A stretch of DNA of 64,000 nt from an uncultured Oscillospiraceae bacterium (GCA_900764755.1 CAAFPE010000102.1:12614-76613); one strand, 5' to 3'. Shown: positions 17,151 through 25,435, counted from the stretch's first letter. The notes: generated from the letters alone by a model not told the origin. Made by a program: numbers and translations.

Positions 17151-18026
17151 TTATGCTCCCAGTTCGTGGAGCATATGGTAGATGGTGTTTTTGATGGCGG
17201 CCCCGGCGGTGACGGGGGCCACCTTTCCCGGCAGGGAGAGGGCCCAGATCACGGTGCGGCCCAACCGCCCGGCGGCCTCCAGGTCTACGCCGCCGGGCTT
17301 ACTGGCCAGATCCAGAACCAGGCAGTCCGGCTTCAGGTCGGCCAGCTCCGCCTCACCCAGGACCAAGGCGGGGACGGTGTTTACCACCAAGTCATAGCCG
17401 CACAGCCAGCCGGCAAGCTGGCCGGTCTGCTCAGTCCCATAGCCGCTGGCCTGGGCCCAGGCCAGGGACTCATACCGCCGGGCGGCCACGGTGACCTTGG
17501 CACCCAGGGCGGCCAGCCGCTGGGTCAGGGCGCGGCTTACCCGGCCGAAGCCCACCACCAGCACCCGTGCACCGTGAATGGTGATAGGGAGCTGCTCCAT
17601 GGCGATCTGGATCGCCCCTTCGGCAGTAGGTACCGCGTTGGCTACCGCCAGCTCCTCCCGGGCGAAGTAGTCCCGGACGGTGAGACCCCGCTCGGCGGCC
17701 AGGGCGGCGGTGACCGGGTCCACCCGGCCGCCGCAGAGCACCTGTCCAGGGGAGAGGGGGGCGAGCACCTCGGTCAGCGGCAGGGAGAGGCGGGAGAGGG
17801 GGGCGTTCAGCAGTCCCCCGCCCGATGAGACGGGGAGGGGGAGGACCACGCAGTCCGCCTGCTCCACCCCGGACAGCCCGGGCTCCGCTGTGAGGCCGGG
17901 GGCGGGGTCGGTCCCCTCCTCCAGGGCGTAGGTGTGGACCCGGTGGCCGTCCTCCGCCAGAAGCTGAGCCAGCTTTCCCTGGCGCATATCGCCCCCCAGG
18001 ACCCAAAAATTCAGTTCGTGCCGCAT
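17151..18026 (-). CDS. dpaA: Dipicolinate synthase subunit A
   Basis: 291 residues from ATG 18026, preceded by TAAAGGAGG, rather than the longer upstream frame. NAD(P)-binding oxidoreductase fold: an N-terminal FWVLGGDMRQGKLAQLL dinucleotide-like motif and a second Rossmann segment ARVLVVGFGRVSRALTQRL near the middle, plus LVLDLASKPGGVD close to the C-terminus. Works with DpaB to make the spore-core metabolite dipicolinate. A sporulation sigma (sigma-K type) promoter would be expected upstream, but I could not identify one with confidence. Confidence 0.95.
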   Translation of the reverse strand: MRHELNFWVLGGDMRQGKLAQLLAEDGHRVHTYALEEGTDPAPGLTAEPGLSGVEQADCVVLPLPVSSGGGLLNAPLSRLSLPLTEVLAPLSPGQVLCGGRVDPVTAALAAERGLTVRDYFAREELAVANAVPTAEGAIQIAMEQLPITIHGARVLVVGFGRVSRALTQRLAALGAKVTVAARRYESLAWAQASGYGTEQTGQLAGWLCGYDLVVNTVPALVLGEAELADLKPDCLVLDLASKPGGVDLEAAGRLGRTVIWALSLPGKVAPVTAGAAIKNTIYHMLHELGA

Positions 18027-18116
18027 GGCAGGACCTCCTTTATCCTCAATGCTGCACCAGCCTATGCAAGGCGGATGGTGCAGGTGCATGGAGCTGATGC
18101 GGTGCGGAAATCGTGC

Positions 18117-18145
18117 TTGACAGGAAAAATAAAAATGCTTATAAT
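18117..18145 (+). promoter_or_regulatory. Consensus sigma-A promoter for the SLH/amidotransferase gene
   Basis: A perfect TTGACA (18117-18122), a 17-bp spacer and a perfect TATAAT (18140-18145). The transcript would start near 18152, leaving about 125 nt of leader before ATG 18277, in which CCAGTG (18196) and CACTGG (18225) can pair. Such a perfect promoter suggests strong constitutive expression. Confidence 0.85.
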
Positions 18146-18276
18146 AATTTTATACAATGACGTGCTGTTTTGAAGTGAGAAAGACGTCATTTTCACCAGT
18201 GAGCGAGGGCGTGCTGACCCGGAGCACTGGCACGGCTCCCCTTCTGCTGGCGAGAACAACAAAAGGAGGTCCTGAG

Positions 18277-20355
18277 ATGAAACAGCAATTTCGCAAGATC
18301 CTGTCTCTGACCACAGCGGCAGCCCTGACCCTTGGAATGGTGGTCACTGCCCACGCCGCGGACAGCGGTATGACCCGCGGTAATATCGCCAAACTCCTGG
18401 TGGAGAAGGCTGGGTTGTCCGGCCAGGTGGCTGAGTATGCCGCCAAGCCAAGCGCCTTCCGGGACGTTGCCGAGGGCAGCGCCTATGAGGGCTACATCAA
18501 TCTCGCTTATGAGAAGGGCCTGATGAGCGGCACTGGCGGCGGCTCCTTCAGCCCCGAGGCCAAGACCACTCAGCTGGAGGCGGCAGCGGCCGTCATGCAG
18601 TACGCCGGCGTGCCGGACGAGATGCTGAAGTCCTGGCCCGCCGACTATGAGGACACGGCGGTACGTGTGGGCTTGACTGCAGGCCTCACCTATGATGGGG
18701 CGGCCGGCGTGACCCAGTCCCAGTTCCAGACCATGCTGAAGAACGGCGCGGCCCTTATCGGCAAGCCCTATATTGGTATCAGCTGGAAGAGCAACACACA
18801 GAATTATGAGTCCTTTAAGACGGTGATCCGCGCCGCCGGCGGCAACCCGGTGGAGCTGGACCGGGTGACCAGCACTGCGGTCGCCTATGACAAGGATGGA
18901 AAGGTTCTGGGTTCCTATCTGGAGGAGAGCGGGATGCTCAAACAGGAGTATGCCGACCAGATCAAGGCGAAGAATCTGGCCAACAGCAATGTTGGTGAGG
19001 CTATGGCCGGCATCGACGGCGTGTTCTTCACCGGCGGCGAGGATGTGAGCCCCACTCTCTTCAAAGTGCCTCAGAAGGAGGGCAACATGGGTGAGGAGAT
19101 CAACGCCACCCGCGACATCTCCGACTATATGCTGATGGCCTACTGCCTGAGCAAGGACGTGCCCACCCTGGGCGCCTGCCGTGGGATGCAGGTGATGAGC
19201 ATCGTCTCCGGCACCGGCTTCATTCAGGACATCCCTGCCTATTACCAGGCCAAGGGCAAGACCTATGACGACAGCCACCGGATGCCCGCGGACGCCCCCG
19301 ACCGGGACTATGCCCGCCATGTTGTGGACATCATCGAGACCGACTCCTGGATGTATGACATCGTGGGCGCGGACAAGCTGGAGAATGTCTCCTCCTGGCA
19401 CCACCAGGCGGTGACTGACGTGACCTCTGACACCGGCCTGACTGTGGTGGCCAAGACCACCGTGAACGGCCTGGACATCGTGGAGGCCGTGGAGAACCAG
19501 AGCAAGACCTTCTGCCTGGGCGTGCAGTTCCACCCTGAGAATGACGCCAAGCTGGCCCTGCATGACGGAAAGCCCGAGGAGGCCAAGTGCGACCCCGACG
19601 TGTGCCTGACCTTCTTCCAGTACCTGGTGAGCTACGCCTCCGGTAAGCCGGTTATCGGCATCTCCTGGGGCGGTGATCCTGCGGACTACACCGATATTCA
19701 GGACATCATCCAAAACGGCGGCGGCGTGGTCACCCATGTGCAGCAGATCACCGGCTATGACCAGGCGGCGGCCGAGGTCAAGAAGGTGGACGGCATCGTG
19801 GTCACTGGCGGCCAGGACATCAACCCCGACCTGTACGGCGAGGAGCACAGCCCCCTGCTGGAGGACAACAACGAGGAGCGGGACATCCGTGACACCTCTG
19901 ACTACAACCTGATCAAGGCTGCTGTGGCCGAGAATGTGCCCATGCTGACCATCTGCCGCGGGATGCAGATGCTTAACGTGGTCCAGGGCGGCGGTCTGAT
20001 CCAGGACCTGCCCACCTATCTGGAGAAGGACGCCAACGTCTATAAGACTCACCGCAACGCCCCAGACTGGGCCCGGCATGACATCACGGTGGAGGCCGGC
20101 TCCAAGTGGATGGCAGAGATCGTGGGCGGAAGCACTATGAAGAATGTGGCCTCCTGGCATCACCAGGTGCTCAACCCCCAGAAGCTGGGCGAGGGTCTGA
20201 AGGTCACCGCCTACGGCCCCGACCAGGTGATCGAGGCGGTGGAGTATCAGGCCAATGAGTTTACTCTGGGCGTGCAGTTCCACCCTGAGGCGGACGCGCT
20301 GACTGACGCGGCCTTTGCGGCCTACTTCAACACCCTGCTGAAGTACGCGGCCTAA
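18277..20355 (+). CDS. Secreted SLH protein with two tandem class-I amidotransferase (PuuD-like) domains
   Basis: 692 residues from ATG 18277 (AAAGGAGG upstream). Residues 1-28 form a signal peptide ending AHA-A. About 30-115 is SLH-like (MTRGNIAKLLVEKAG, FRDV-x(9)-YINLAYEKGLMSG). Two peptidase C26 domains follow, about 165-450 and 455-690. Each has the nucleophile elbow (C301 in GACRGMQ; C560 in TICRGMQ) and the His-x-Glu of QFHPE (H419/E421; H669/E671), so both look catalytically intact. PuuD relatives hydrolyse gamma-glutamyl-GABA in the cytosol; here the enzyme would sit on the cell surface and might hydrolyse gamma-glutamyl bonds outside the cell (inference). Confidence 0.9.
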   Translation: MKQQFRKILSLTTAAALTLGMVVTAHAADSGMTRGNIAKLLVEKAGLSGQVAEYAAKPSAFRDVAEGSAYEGYINLAYEKGLMSGTGGGSFSPEAKTTQLEAAAAVMQYAGVPDEMLKSWPADYEDTAVRVGLTAGLTYDGAAGVTQSQFQTMLKNGAALIGKPYIGISWKSNTQNYESFKTVIRAAGGNPVELDRVTSTAVAYDKDGKVLGSYLEESGMLKQEYADQIKAKNLANSNVGEAMAGIDGVFFTGGEDVSPTLFKVPQKEGNMGEEINATRDISDYMLMAYCLSKDVPTLGACRGMQVMSIVSGTGFIQDIPAYYQAKGKTYDDSHRMPADAPDRDYARHVVDIIETDSWMYDIVGADKLENVSSWHHQAVTDVTSDTGLTVVAKTTVNGLDIVEAVENQSKTFCLGVQFHPENDAKLALHDGKPEEAKCDPDVCLTFFQYLVSYASGKPVIGISWGGDPADYTDIQDIIQNGGGVVTHVQQITGYDQAAAEVKKVDGIVVTGGQDINPDLYGEEHSPLLEDNNEERDIRDTSDYNLIKAAVAENVPMLTICRGMQMLNVVQGGGLIQDLPTYLEKDANVYKTHRNAPDWARHDITVEAGSKWMAEIVGGSTMKNVASWHHQVLNPQKLGEGLKVTAYGPDQVIEAVEYQANEFTLGVQFHPEADALTDAAFAAYFNTLLKYAA

Positions 20356-20364
20356 TACAAGAGA

Positions 20365-20405
20365 AAAAATGCCCCGCCGCCCGTGGGCGGCGGGGCATTT
20401 TCTTT
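20365..20405 (+). terminator. Intrinsic terminator of the SLH/amidotransferase gene
   Basis: AATGCCCCGCCGCC and GGCGGCGGGGCATT form a long perfect stem with a CGTG loop, followed by TTTTCTTT, starting 10 bp after the stop codon. Confidence 0.9.
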
Positions 20406-20413
20406 GACCCAGC

Positions 20414-20451
20414 GAAAACGGGAGCGGCCCTCAACTGGGGACCGCTCCCGT
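20414..20451 (-). terminator. Intrinsic terminator after trxA
   Basis: On the minus strand ACGGGAGCGG pairs with CCGCTCCCGT and is followed by TTTTCG, just beyond the trxA stop codon. Confidence 0.75.
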
Positions 20452-20456
20452 CTGCC

Positions 20457-20774
20457 TTACAGGTTTTCGTCCAGGATCCGGGTGAATGCCTCCGGGGGCA
20501 GAGCACCTACCTCACGGGCGATCTCCTTGCCATCCTTAAAGAAAATGACGGTGGGGATGTTCATTACGCCATACCGCATGGCCAGCTCGCCCTCGATGTC
20601 CACATCTACTTTGCCCACTACGGCCCTGCCGTCGTACTGGTCTGCCAGCTGCTGGATCACCGGGCCCAGCATCCGGCAGGGCATACACCAGTTTGCCCAA
20701 AAGTCCACCATCATCAGCTGGCCCACGTTCAGGGCCTGGTCAAAGCTTTCCTTGGTAAAATGCTGTAATGCCAT
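20457..20774 (-). CDS. trxA: Thioredoxin with WCMPC active site
   Basis: 105 residues, full-length thioredoxin. The active site is W29-C30-M31-P32-C33 instead of the usual WCGPC; the buried Asp (MMVDFWANWC), the cis-proline segment NIPTVIFFKDG and the C-terminal helix are intact. It reduces protein disulfides in the cytosol. It follows the thioredoxin-reductase-like gene by 38 bp in the same direction, so they form one redox unit; replacing Gly by Met may tune redox potential or partner choice. Confidence 0.93.
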   Translation of the reverse strand: MALQHFTKESFDQALNVGQLMMVDFWANWCMPCRMLGPVIQQLADQYDGRAVVGKVDVDIEGELAMRYGVMNIPTVIFFKDGKEIAREVGALPPEAFTRILDENL

Positions 20775-20812
20775 CGTGTAATTCCTTCCTTCTGATTGAT
20801 TTGGATAACAGG

Positions 20813-21694
20813 TCAGGTCCCGCCGGAGATTTCGGCCGGGGACTCCGTGCCACGGCGGTCCAAAAATTCCGCAGCGGACAGGGCTGCAATGAGCCCCTCA
20901 CCCACCGCCTTGGAGACCTGGAGGGGGCCGCCGGTGCAGTCGCCGGCGGCAAAGACACCGGGAATACTGGTGGCCATGGAGCGGTCCACCCGGATGGAGC
21001 CCCCCTGGGTCTCCAGCTGGGGGAGGAGGTCAGTGGGGGCCACTGCGTCCCGCAGGATAAAGATACCGCTGCATGGGATGGGGGCCCCGTCGGCCACCAG
21101 GGCGGTGACAGTCTGCTCCCCAGTGATCGCCAGGCGGTTAGCCTGGATAAAGGGAATGCCTTCCTCCAGAGCGTCAGGGCGTTGAGCGGCTGCATAGACC
21201 ACCTGACAGCCCAGGCTCTTCAGATAGGAGGCCTCCCGGGGGGCGTCCCCGCTGCGGCCCACCACGGCCACCGGCTTGCCCCGGTAAAGCATCCCGTCGC
21301 AGGTGGCGCAGTAGCTCACCCCGCGGCCCAGGTACTCCGCCTCACCGGGGTATTTGGCCTGGCGGACCACGCCGGGGGCCAGGATCAGGGTCTCGCCCTC
21401 ATAGAGCTCGCTGCCCACCGTCAGGTGGAAGCCGTTCCAGGCCATCAGCGAAATGACGCGGCCCAGAACAAAGTCGGCGCCCATCTCCTCCGCGTGCCGG
21501 CGGAACTGCTCCAGAAGCTCCATGCCGGTGACGCCGGGCAGGCCCAGGTAGTTGTCCACCCGTTCGGCCCGGGCCAGGGGGCTGTCCTGCCAGCGGTTTC
21601 CCACCACCAGCACGCTTTTGTTCCGGCCCCGGGCAGCCACCGCCGCGGACAGGCCTGCGGGTCCGCCTCCCAGAACGATGATGTCATAGCGCAT
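20813..21694 (-). CDS. trxB: Thioredoxin reductase-like flavoprotein lacking NADPH motifs
   Basis: 293 residues, slightly shorter than usual TrxB (about 310). The FAD motifs are intact (GGGPAG at 9-14, GVFAAGDCTG at 247-255) and so is the redox-active C129-A-T-C132. In the pyridine nucleotide domain, however, the expected GGGxSA is GRSGDA (146-151), and the HRR-type motif that grips the NADPH 2'-phosphate is replaced by AAAQRP (168-173). This pattern resembles the ferredoxin-linked, pyridine-nucleotide-independent thioredoxin reductases described in clostridia. Partnered with the adjacent trxA. Confidence 0.85.
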   Translation of the reverse strand: MRYDIIVLGGGPAGLSAAVAARGRNKSVLVVGNRWQDSPLARAERVDNYLGLPGVTGMELLEQFRRHAEEMGADFVLGRVISLMAWNGFHLTVGSELYEGETLILAPGVVRQAKYPGEAEYLGRGVSYCATCDGMLYRGKPVAVVGRSGDAPREASYLKSLGCQVVYAAAQRPDALEEGIPFIQANRLAITGEQTVTALVADGAPIPCSGIFILRDAVAPTDLLPQLETQGGSIRVDRSMATSIPGVFAAGDCTGGPLQVSKAVGEGLIAALSAAEFLDRRGTESPAEISGGT

Positions 21695-21755
21695 CCCGCT
21701 GCGCCTCCTCTCCCTTGTTTGGTGTGTTCAGCATAACATAGGAATGCCGCGCTTT

Positions 21756-21772
21756 CTGTGACCAAGTCACAG
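21756..21772. promoter_or_regulatory. Perfect 7-3-7 palindrome upstream of trxB
   Basis: CTGTGAC-CAA-GTCACAG lies between the end of ilvA and the start of trxB, about 62 bp upstream of the trxB start. It has no T-run, so it is not a terminator; its dyad form suits a dimeric repressor or a CRP/FNR-family regulator. Which one is unknown. Confidence 0.4.
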
Positions 21773-21784
21773 AGGGGAGCACCG

Positions 21785-22738
21785 TCAGGCCAGCAGCCGG
21801 GCCAGCAGAGCCGGGTCGGCGTTGCCGCCGGACAGAACGAACACCGCCTTGTCTTCCGGCCGGACGGGGAGTGCGCCGCACAGGGCGGCGGCCACGGGGA
21901 GGGCGGAGGAGGGCTCGGCCACCACCTTGGCGGCAGTCATCAGAAGGCGCATGGCCTCCTCGATCCAGCGGTCCTCCACGGCGTACAGCTCATCCACCCG
22001 GGCCTGGATGACGGCGAAGTTGTCTGGGTTGGCGTGGTCGGTGCGGGTGCCGTCAGCGATGGTCTGGACGGACTCCAGCTGGACGGGGCAGCCCGCCGCC
22101 CGGCTTCTGGTGTACCGGGGCGCGCCCGCCGGCTCCACCCCCACGGTGCGCACCTGAGGCGCGGCCCCCTTCACAGCCGTGGCGATGCCGGAGATCAGCC
22201 CGCCGCCCCCAATAGGGGCCGCAATCAGGCTGGCGTCCGGCAGATCCTCCAGGACCTCCAGGGCGATGGTACCCTGCCCAGCAGCTACCAATGGGTCAGC
22301 GTAGGGGTGGATCTCAACCATGCCCCGCTCCCGCACCAGCTGGGCGGCCCGTTCCTCCCGCTGGGAGGAGAGGGTGCCTACCAGTTCTACCTGTCCGCCC
22401 CAGCGCTTGACTCCGGCCAGCTTGACCGGGTTGGCGTTGGTGGGCATGACGATGACCGCCTGGGCCCCCAGCTTGTGGGCGGCGTAGGCCACACCCTGGG
22501 CGTGGTTGCCAGAGGAGGCGCACACCAGGCCGCGGCCCAGCTCCTCCTCAGACAGGGAGAGGGCCTTGTTGAGGGCGCCGCGGATCTTGAAGGCGCCGAT
22601 GGCCTGGAAGCCCTCGTGCTTGAGATAGACCTGACAGCCCAGGGCCTCATCCAGGGCCGGAACACGGAGCAGGGGCGTGCGGACGATGTGGGAGGCGATC
22701 CTGGCCTGGGCGGCCTGGACGTCGCGGTATTCGATCAT
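21785..22738 (-). CDS. ilvA: Threonine ammonia-lyase (PLP-dependent)
   Basis: 317 residues from ATG 22738 (GGAAGGAAGG upstream), the short catabolic form without the C-terminal ACT-like regulatory domain of biosynthetic IlvA. PLP lysine in AFKIRGALN, substrate loop SSGNHAQG, and the phosphate-binding glycine stretch PIGGGGLISG are present. Converts threonine to 2-oxobutyrate and ammonia; related serine dehydratases or racemases cannot be excluded. The symbol is used loosely, as tdcB would be equally apt. Own promoter upstream; trxB-trxA lie 90 bp downstream. Confidence 0.85.
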   Translation of the reverse strand: MIEYRDVQAAQARIASHIVRTPLLRVPALDEALGCQVYLKHEGFQAIGAFKIRGALNKALSLSEEELGRGLVCASSGNHAQGVAYAAHKLGAQAVIVMPTNANPVKLAGVKRWGGQVELVGTLSSQREERAAQLVRERGMVEIHPYADPLVAAGQGTIALEVLEDLPDASLIAAPIGGGGLISGIATAVKGAAPQVRTVGVEPAGAPRYTRSRAAGCPVQLESVQTIADGTRTDHANPDNFAVIQARVDELYAVEDRWIEEAMRLLMTAAKVVAEPSSALPVAAALCGALPVRPEDKAVFVLSGGNADPALLARLLA

Positions 22739-22773
22739 AAGCGGGACCTTCCTTCCAATCTTAGGATACCCCA

Positions 22774-22802
22774 ATTAAAGCACAGTTTTCCCCCATTGAC
22801 AA
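22774..22802 (-). promoter_or_regulatory. Sigma-A promoter for the threonine ammonia-lyase gene
   Basis: On the minus strand TTGTCA (22802-22797), a 17-bp spacer and TTTAAT (22779-22774). The -10 lies 36 bp upstream of the start codon. Confidence 0.6.
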
Positions 22803-22871
22803 GACGAAGGGGAGCGCTTTTTAGGAGGAAACCGCGCCAAAAAATAAAATCGAAAAAATTGAAAAAAGGGC

Positions 22872-22900
22872 TTGCATTCTTTCGGAAGCTGTGGTATTCT
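22872..22900 (+). promoter_or_regulatory. Promoter of tRNA-Pro
   Basis: TTGCAT (22872-22877), a 17-bp spacer and TATTCT (22895-22900), 42 bp upstream of the mature tRNA. The A-tract at 22842-22866 resembles an UP element. Confidence 0.6.
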
Positions 22901-22942
22901 ATATAAGCCGTCCGGGTGAGACACCTTGAGCGGCAAGAATAA

Positions 22943-23019
22943 CCGGGTGTGGCGAAGTTTGGTATCGCGCTTGAATGGGGTTCAAGAGGCCGCTGGTTCG
23001 AATCCAGTCACTCGGACCA
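22943..23019 (+). tRNA. tRNA-Pro (anticodon GGG)
   Basis: A 77-nt cloverleaf: acceptor CCGGGTG pairs with CACTCGG, D-stem GCGA/TCGC, anticodon stem CTTGA/TCAAG enclosing a 7-nt loop ATGGGGT with anticodon GGG, variable loop AGGCC, T-arm GCTGG-TTCGAAT-CCAGT, discriminator A and encoded CCA. A tyrosine integrase gene begins its 3' end 138 bp downstream, oriented toward the tRNA, so the 3' half of this gene is the probable attachment site. Confidence 0.95.
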
Positions 23020-23057
23020 ATCAGATGGGGAATTACGTAAGGTATATTCTCCAGGAA

Positions 23058-23091
23058 AGTACCAGAAACCTTGTGTTTCTGGTACTTTTTT
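23058..23091 (+). terminator. Terminator after tRNA-Pro
   Basis: AGTACCAGAAAC and GTTTCTGGTACT form a near-perfect stem followed by seven T residues; it also lies before the convergent end of the integrase gene. Because it is beyond the tRNA 3' end it is element DNA. Confidence 0.85.
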
Positions 23092-23156
23092 ATTGTCTTA
23101 ACATTTGACCTTCATTTTGTGACCTCCAAAAGTTCTAACGTGTTTTCTAACATTTT

Positions 23157-24308
23157 TCAAGCCAGCTTCGAGAGCGTTGTGGTGAGCTTTTCGGCCATTC
23201 CCATCTTCCTCCCCACGTCAAGATGTCCGTAAACATTTGCAGTCATCTTGATGTCGGAATGTCCCAGCCACTCCTGGACATCCTTTAAGGTAAAGCCTGC
23301 ATTGAGCAGGAAGCTGGCGCACGAGTGGCGGAGTTCATGAAATCGAATGTGGGGCATTTTGTAAATCTCAAGCAGCCGACTAAAACGATGGCTCACATAG
23401 TCTGGAGTAAATGGCCGCCCGTCGTCCCATTTCAGGATATAGTCGTTTTCCGCATATTGGGAGCGGAATAGGCGACGGTTTGCATCTTCCTGACGCTTCA
23501 AATCCAAAAGCATCGCTTTTACATCCGGAGTAAGCGGAAACGTTCTGCGGCTGGTCTTGTTTTTCGTTTTGTCTTTTTCCACGATCTGTGTAACCTTGGC
23601 TACAGTGTGCTTTACTGTAATTGTGTCGGCATCGAAATCTACGCTGTCCCACTTCAAGCCCAGGACCTCACTGCGGCGTAAGCCATAGACTGCGGTGAGC
23701 TTGACGACAGGGAAAAGATTTTCACCCCTGATCGCGTCCAGAAGATTCGCCAACTGGGCCCCACTATAAAACTGGGCCTCATAGCGTTCCGTCTGCGGCA
23801 AAATGAGAAAGTCGCAGGGATTATTGGGGATCAGCCCATCCCTCACCGCCATGTTCAGCGTTTGGTACAGGATGTTCTTGTGGAGCCGCAGGGAGCGTGG
23901 AGAAAGCCCGCCTTTCCCATCTTTGCGGCCATTCTGGTGCTTTTGATCTATGTACGCTTGCAAAACGTTTCGATCGATCTCGGATAACTTCAGCCTAAGC
24001 TCCTCAAAGTATGGAAGGATATGTGCGTTGGATAAATTGTAATATCCCTGCAGGGTGATCTCATCCACCTTGCCTGCACACTCCTTCAGCCAGAGCTTTA
24101 CAGCATCTGAAAAGAGCATATCGGAACATTTGAACTGTTCCTTGGCCTCATATTCTCGAAGCGTCTCGCGGAGCATCTGCTCCGCTTTTTTCTTATTGCC
24201 CTTGACGGTGTAGCCGGTGGAAATCCACTTTTGGCGACGCTTTCCGTTCTGGGTGAGATTCAGCACCATGTAAAATTTGTCTTTCTTGATTTGCAGGCTG
24301 CCTGTCAT
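23157..24308 (-). CDS. int: Tyrosine-type site-specific integrase
   Basis: 383 residues from ATG 24308 (AGAAAGGAG upstream). N-terminal arm-binding AP2-like domain (KKDKFYMVLNL, RRQKWISTGY), SAM-like core-binding domain (about 60-165) and a C-terminal catalytic domain with the conserved Arg in YGLRRSEVLGL, HELRHSCASFLL, WLGHSDIKMT and the nucleophile Tyr in ANVYGHL. This is the Tn916/lambda-like class used by clostridial integrative elements. Its gene points at tRNA-Pro, the usual layout of int next to attL, and it directs integration and, with the adjacent small protein, excision. Confidence 0.95.
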   Translation of the reverse strand: MTGSLQIKKDKFYMVLNLTQNGKRRQKWISTGYTVKGNKKKAEQMLRETLREYEAKEQFKCSDMLFSDAVKLWLKECAGKVDEITLQGYYNLSNAHILPYFEELRLKLSEIDRNVLQAYIDQKHQNGRKDGKGGLSPRSLRLHKNILYQTLNMAVRDGLIPNNPCDFLILPQTERYEAQFYSGAQLANLLDAIRGENLFPVVKLTAVYGLRRSEVLGLKWDSVDFDADTITVKHTVAKVTQIVEKDKTKNKTSRRTFPLTPDVKAMLLDLKRQEDANRRLFRSQYAENDYILKWDDGRPFTPDYVSHRFSRLLEIYKMPHIRFHELRHSCASFLLNAGFTLKDVQEWLGHSDIKMTANVYGHLDVGRKMGMAEKLTTTLSKLA

Positions 24309-24346
24309 AATAGACTCCTTTCTTAGACAGTCAGAATTGCCTGCCA

Positions 24347-24541
24347 TTACACACCCTTATTGTATCTTGTTTGCTGAATGTAGTCAACAAGATAGAGCTT
24401 TGGAATCAGAATCCTGCGACCGATCCTCTTGCTGTTGATCGTTCCGTCATTTACCAACTCATAGGCTTTGTTGATTCCGATGCCAAGGGCGGCGGCCATC
24501 TGCTTGACTGTCATCACATCAGGATAGGATCGGAACATCAT
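24347..24541 (-). CDS. Excisionase-like helix-turn-helix protein
   Basis: 64 residues from ATG 24541, preceded by AAAGGAGG. The sequence DVMTVKQMAAALGIGINKAYELV followed by RIGRRILIPKLYLVDYI, given here in parts, is a MerR-type winged helix-turn-helix of the excisionase/DNA-binding family. It ends 38 bp before the integrase start, and the pair would be cotranscribed; it likely bends DNA during excision and may also control transcription. Confidence 0.85.
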   Translation of the reverse strand: MMFRSYPDVMTVKQMAAALGIGINKAYELVNDGTINSKRIGRRILIPKLYLVDYIQQTRYNKGV

Positions 24542-24764
24542 CCCTTCTCCTCCTTTGATGGCGGAGCCATATAAAAAGTGCAGCGGCGTATTGCCCGGTA
24601 TTGATAGCGCTGTGCGGGTGAGCCAAAGAATCCAGAGATACGGCGCCAATGGCCGCTATGATGCAAATGCCGCCTGCAGCAGCAAGCGGCGCCGATGTTG
24701 CTGCCCATTTATAGTTTGCACCTCTTTTTCTATCTCATGTGGTGTGTGGATCAGACTGAGCGTT

Positions 24765-25052
24765 TCAGACTATTCCGCGCTCATAGTTATAAAGCCGGGA
24801 CAAGACCAGTTCAATTCCCTGGCGGGGCATGGGTTGTCCATCCGGATTTCGGAGTGTGTACCGCTCCTGCGGATGATATTGATCTTCCAGTTCGCAAAGA
24901 AGCGCAACGGCCGCAGAATAGCTAGTACGCGGCAGAACGTCCATACCGCACAAATAGGTGCAGGGCTCTTTCTGAGAAGAACGGCACGCTGGGGTACAAT
25001 TTTCCATGCTGCCCAGTCCAGGCAGTACTCCCACGGTGTCCATGTCTTTCAA
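24765..25052 (-). CDS. Small hypothetical element protein
   Basis: 95 residues if translation starts at TTG 25052, which has GGGAGG at a good distance; ATG 25043 is the alternative. The C-terminal half (SAAVALLCELEDQYHP, PMPRQGIELVLSRLYNY) looks like genuine coding sequence with helical character. It lies upstream of the excisionase gene in the same direction. No family recognised; it could be a truncated remnant of a larger phage or element protein. Confidence 0.4.
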   Translation of the reverse strand: MKDMDTVGVLPGLGSMENCTPACRSSQKEPCTYLCGMDVLPRTSYSAAVALLCELEDQYHPQERYTLRNPDGQPMPRQGIELVLSRLYNYERGIV

Positions 25053-25351
25053 ATCGGATACCTCCCATCTCTGAATATACCGGAAAAATAAAAGATATGG
25101 ACAGGCCATATCTGCCTGTCCATATCTTTTCGATGGTACTATTGTAACAGAAAAAGTTTTTACTTGCAATCCCAGCAAGTATGAGTTTTTTTCGTCACTC
25201 TGAGTGAAGAAACCTTTTTACTTTTTGTGAAATCATGCCGGAGACACAGCATCGGACCATCTTTTTTGAAGAATGGGGGCATTTTACAGAAAAATATCTA
25301 TGGAGAAAACCGCAACTGTCCAATGAGCTCCTGATGTGATATGCTCTACCT

Positions 25352-25435
25352 GTATTTAGGCCAGATTTCGCCAGGTCGGAGATTACCCCCATAGGCCCCT
25401 TGGGGCCTGTGGAGACTCGTCCATATCCTAAATAC
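25352..25435 (+). ncRNA. Candidate structured leader RNA of the element operon
   Basis: GTATTTAGG (25352-25360) is perfectly complementary to CCTAAATAC (25427-25435), closing an 84-nt domain that contains an internal hairpin AGGCCCC-TT-GGGGCCT (25393-25408). A rho-independent terminator follows 16 nt later and the PRTRC-like operon starts just after. The arrangement closing stem, inner hairpin, terminator, long operon resembles a cis-regulatory RNA. It matches no riboswitch class that I can recognise. The stretch 25053-25351 shows no gene. Confidence 0.4.

Noticed and set aside
18150..18276. Possible riboswitch in the leader of the SLH/amidotransferase gene
   Set aside because: A short CCAGTG/CACTGG pairing exists but nothing matches a class I recognise and no terminator is present before the gene.
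23058..23091. Hairpin as the attachment core
   Set aside because: It has a T-run and lies outside the tRNA; more simply a terminator.
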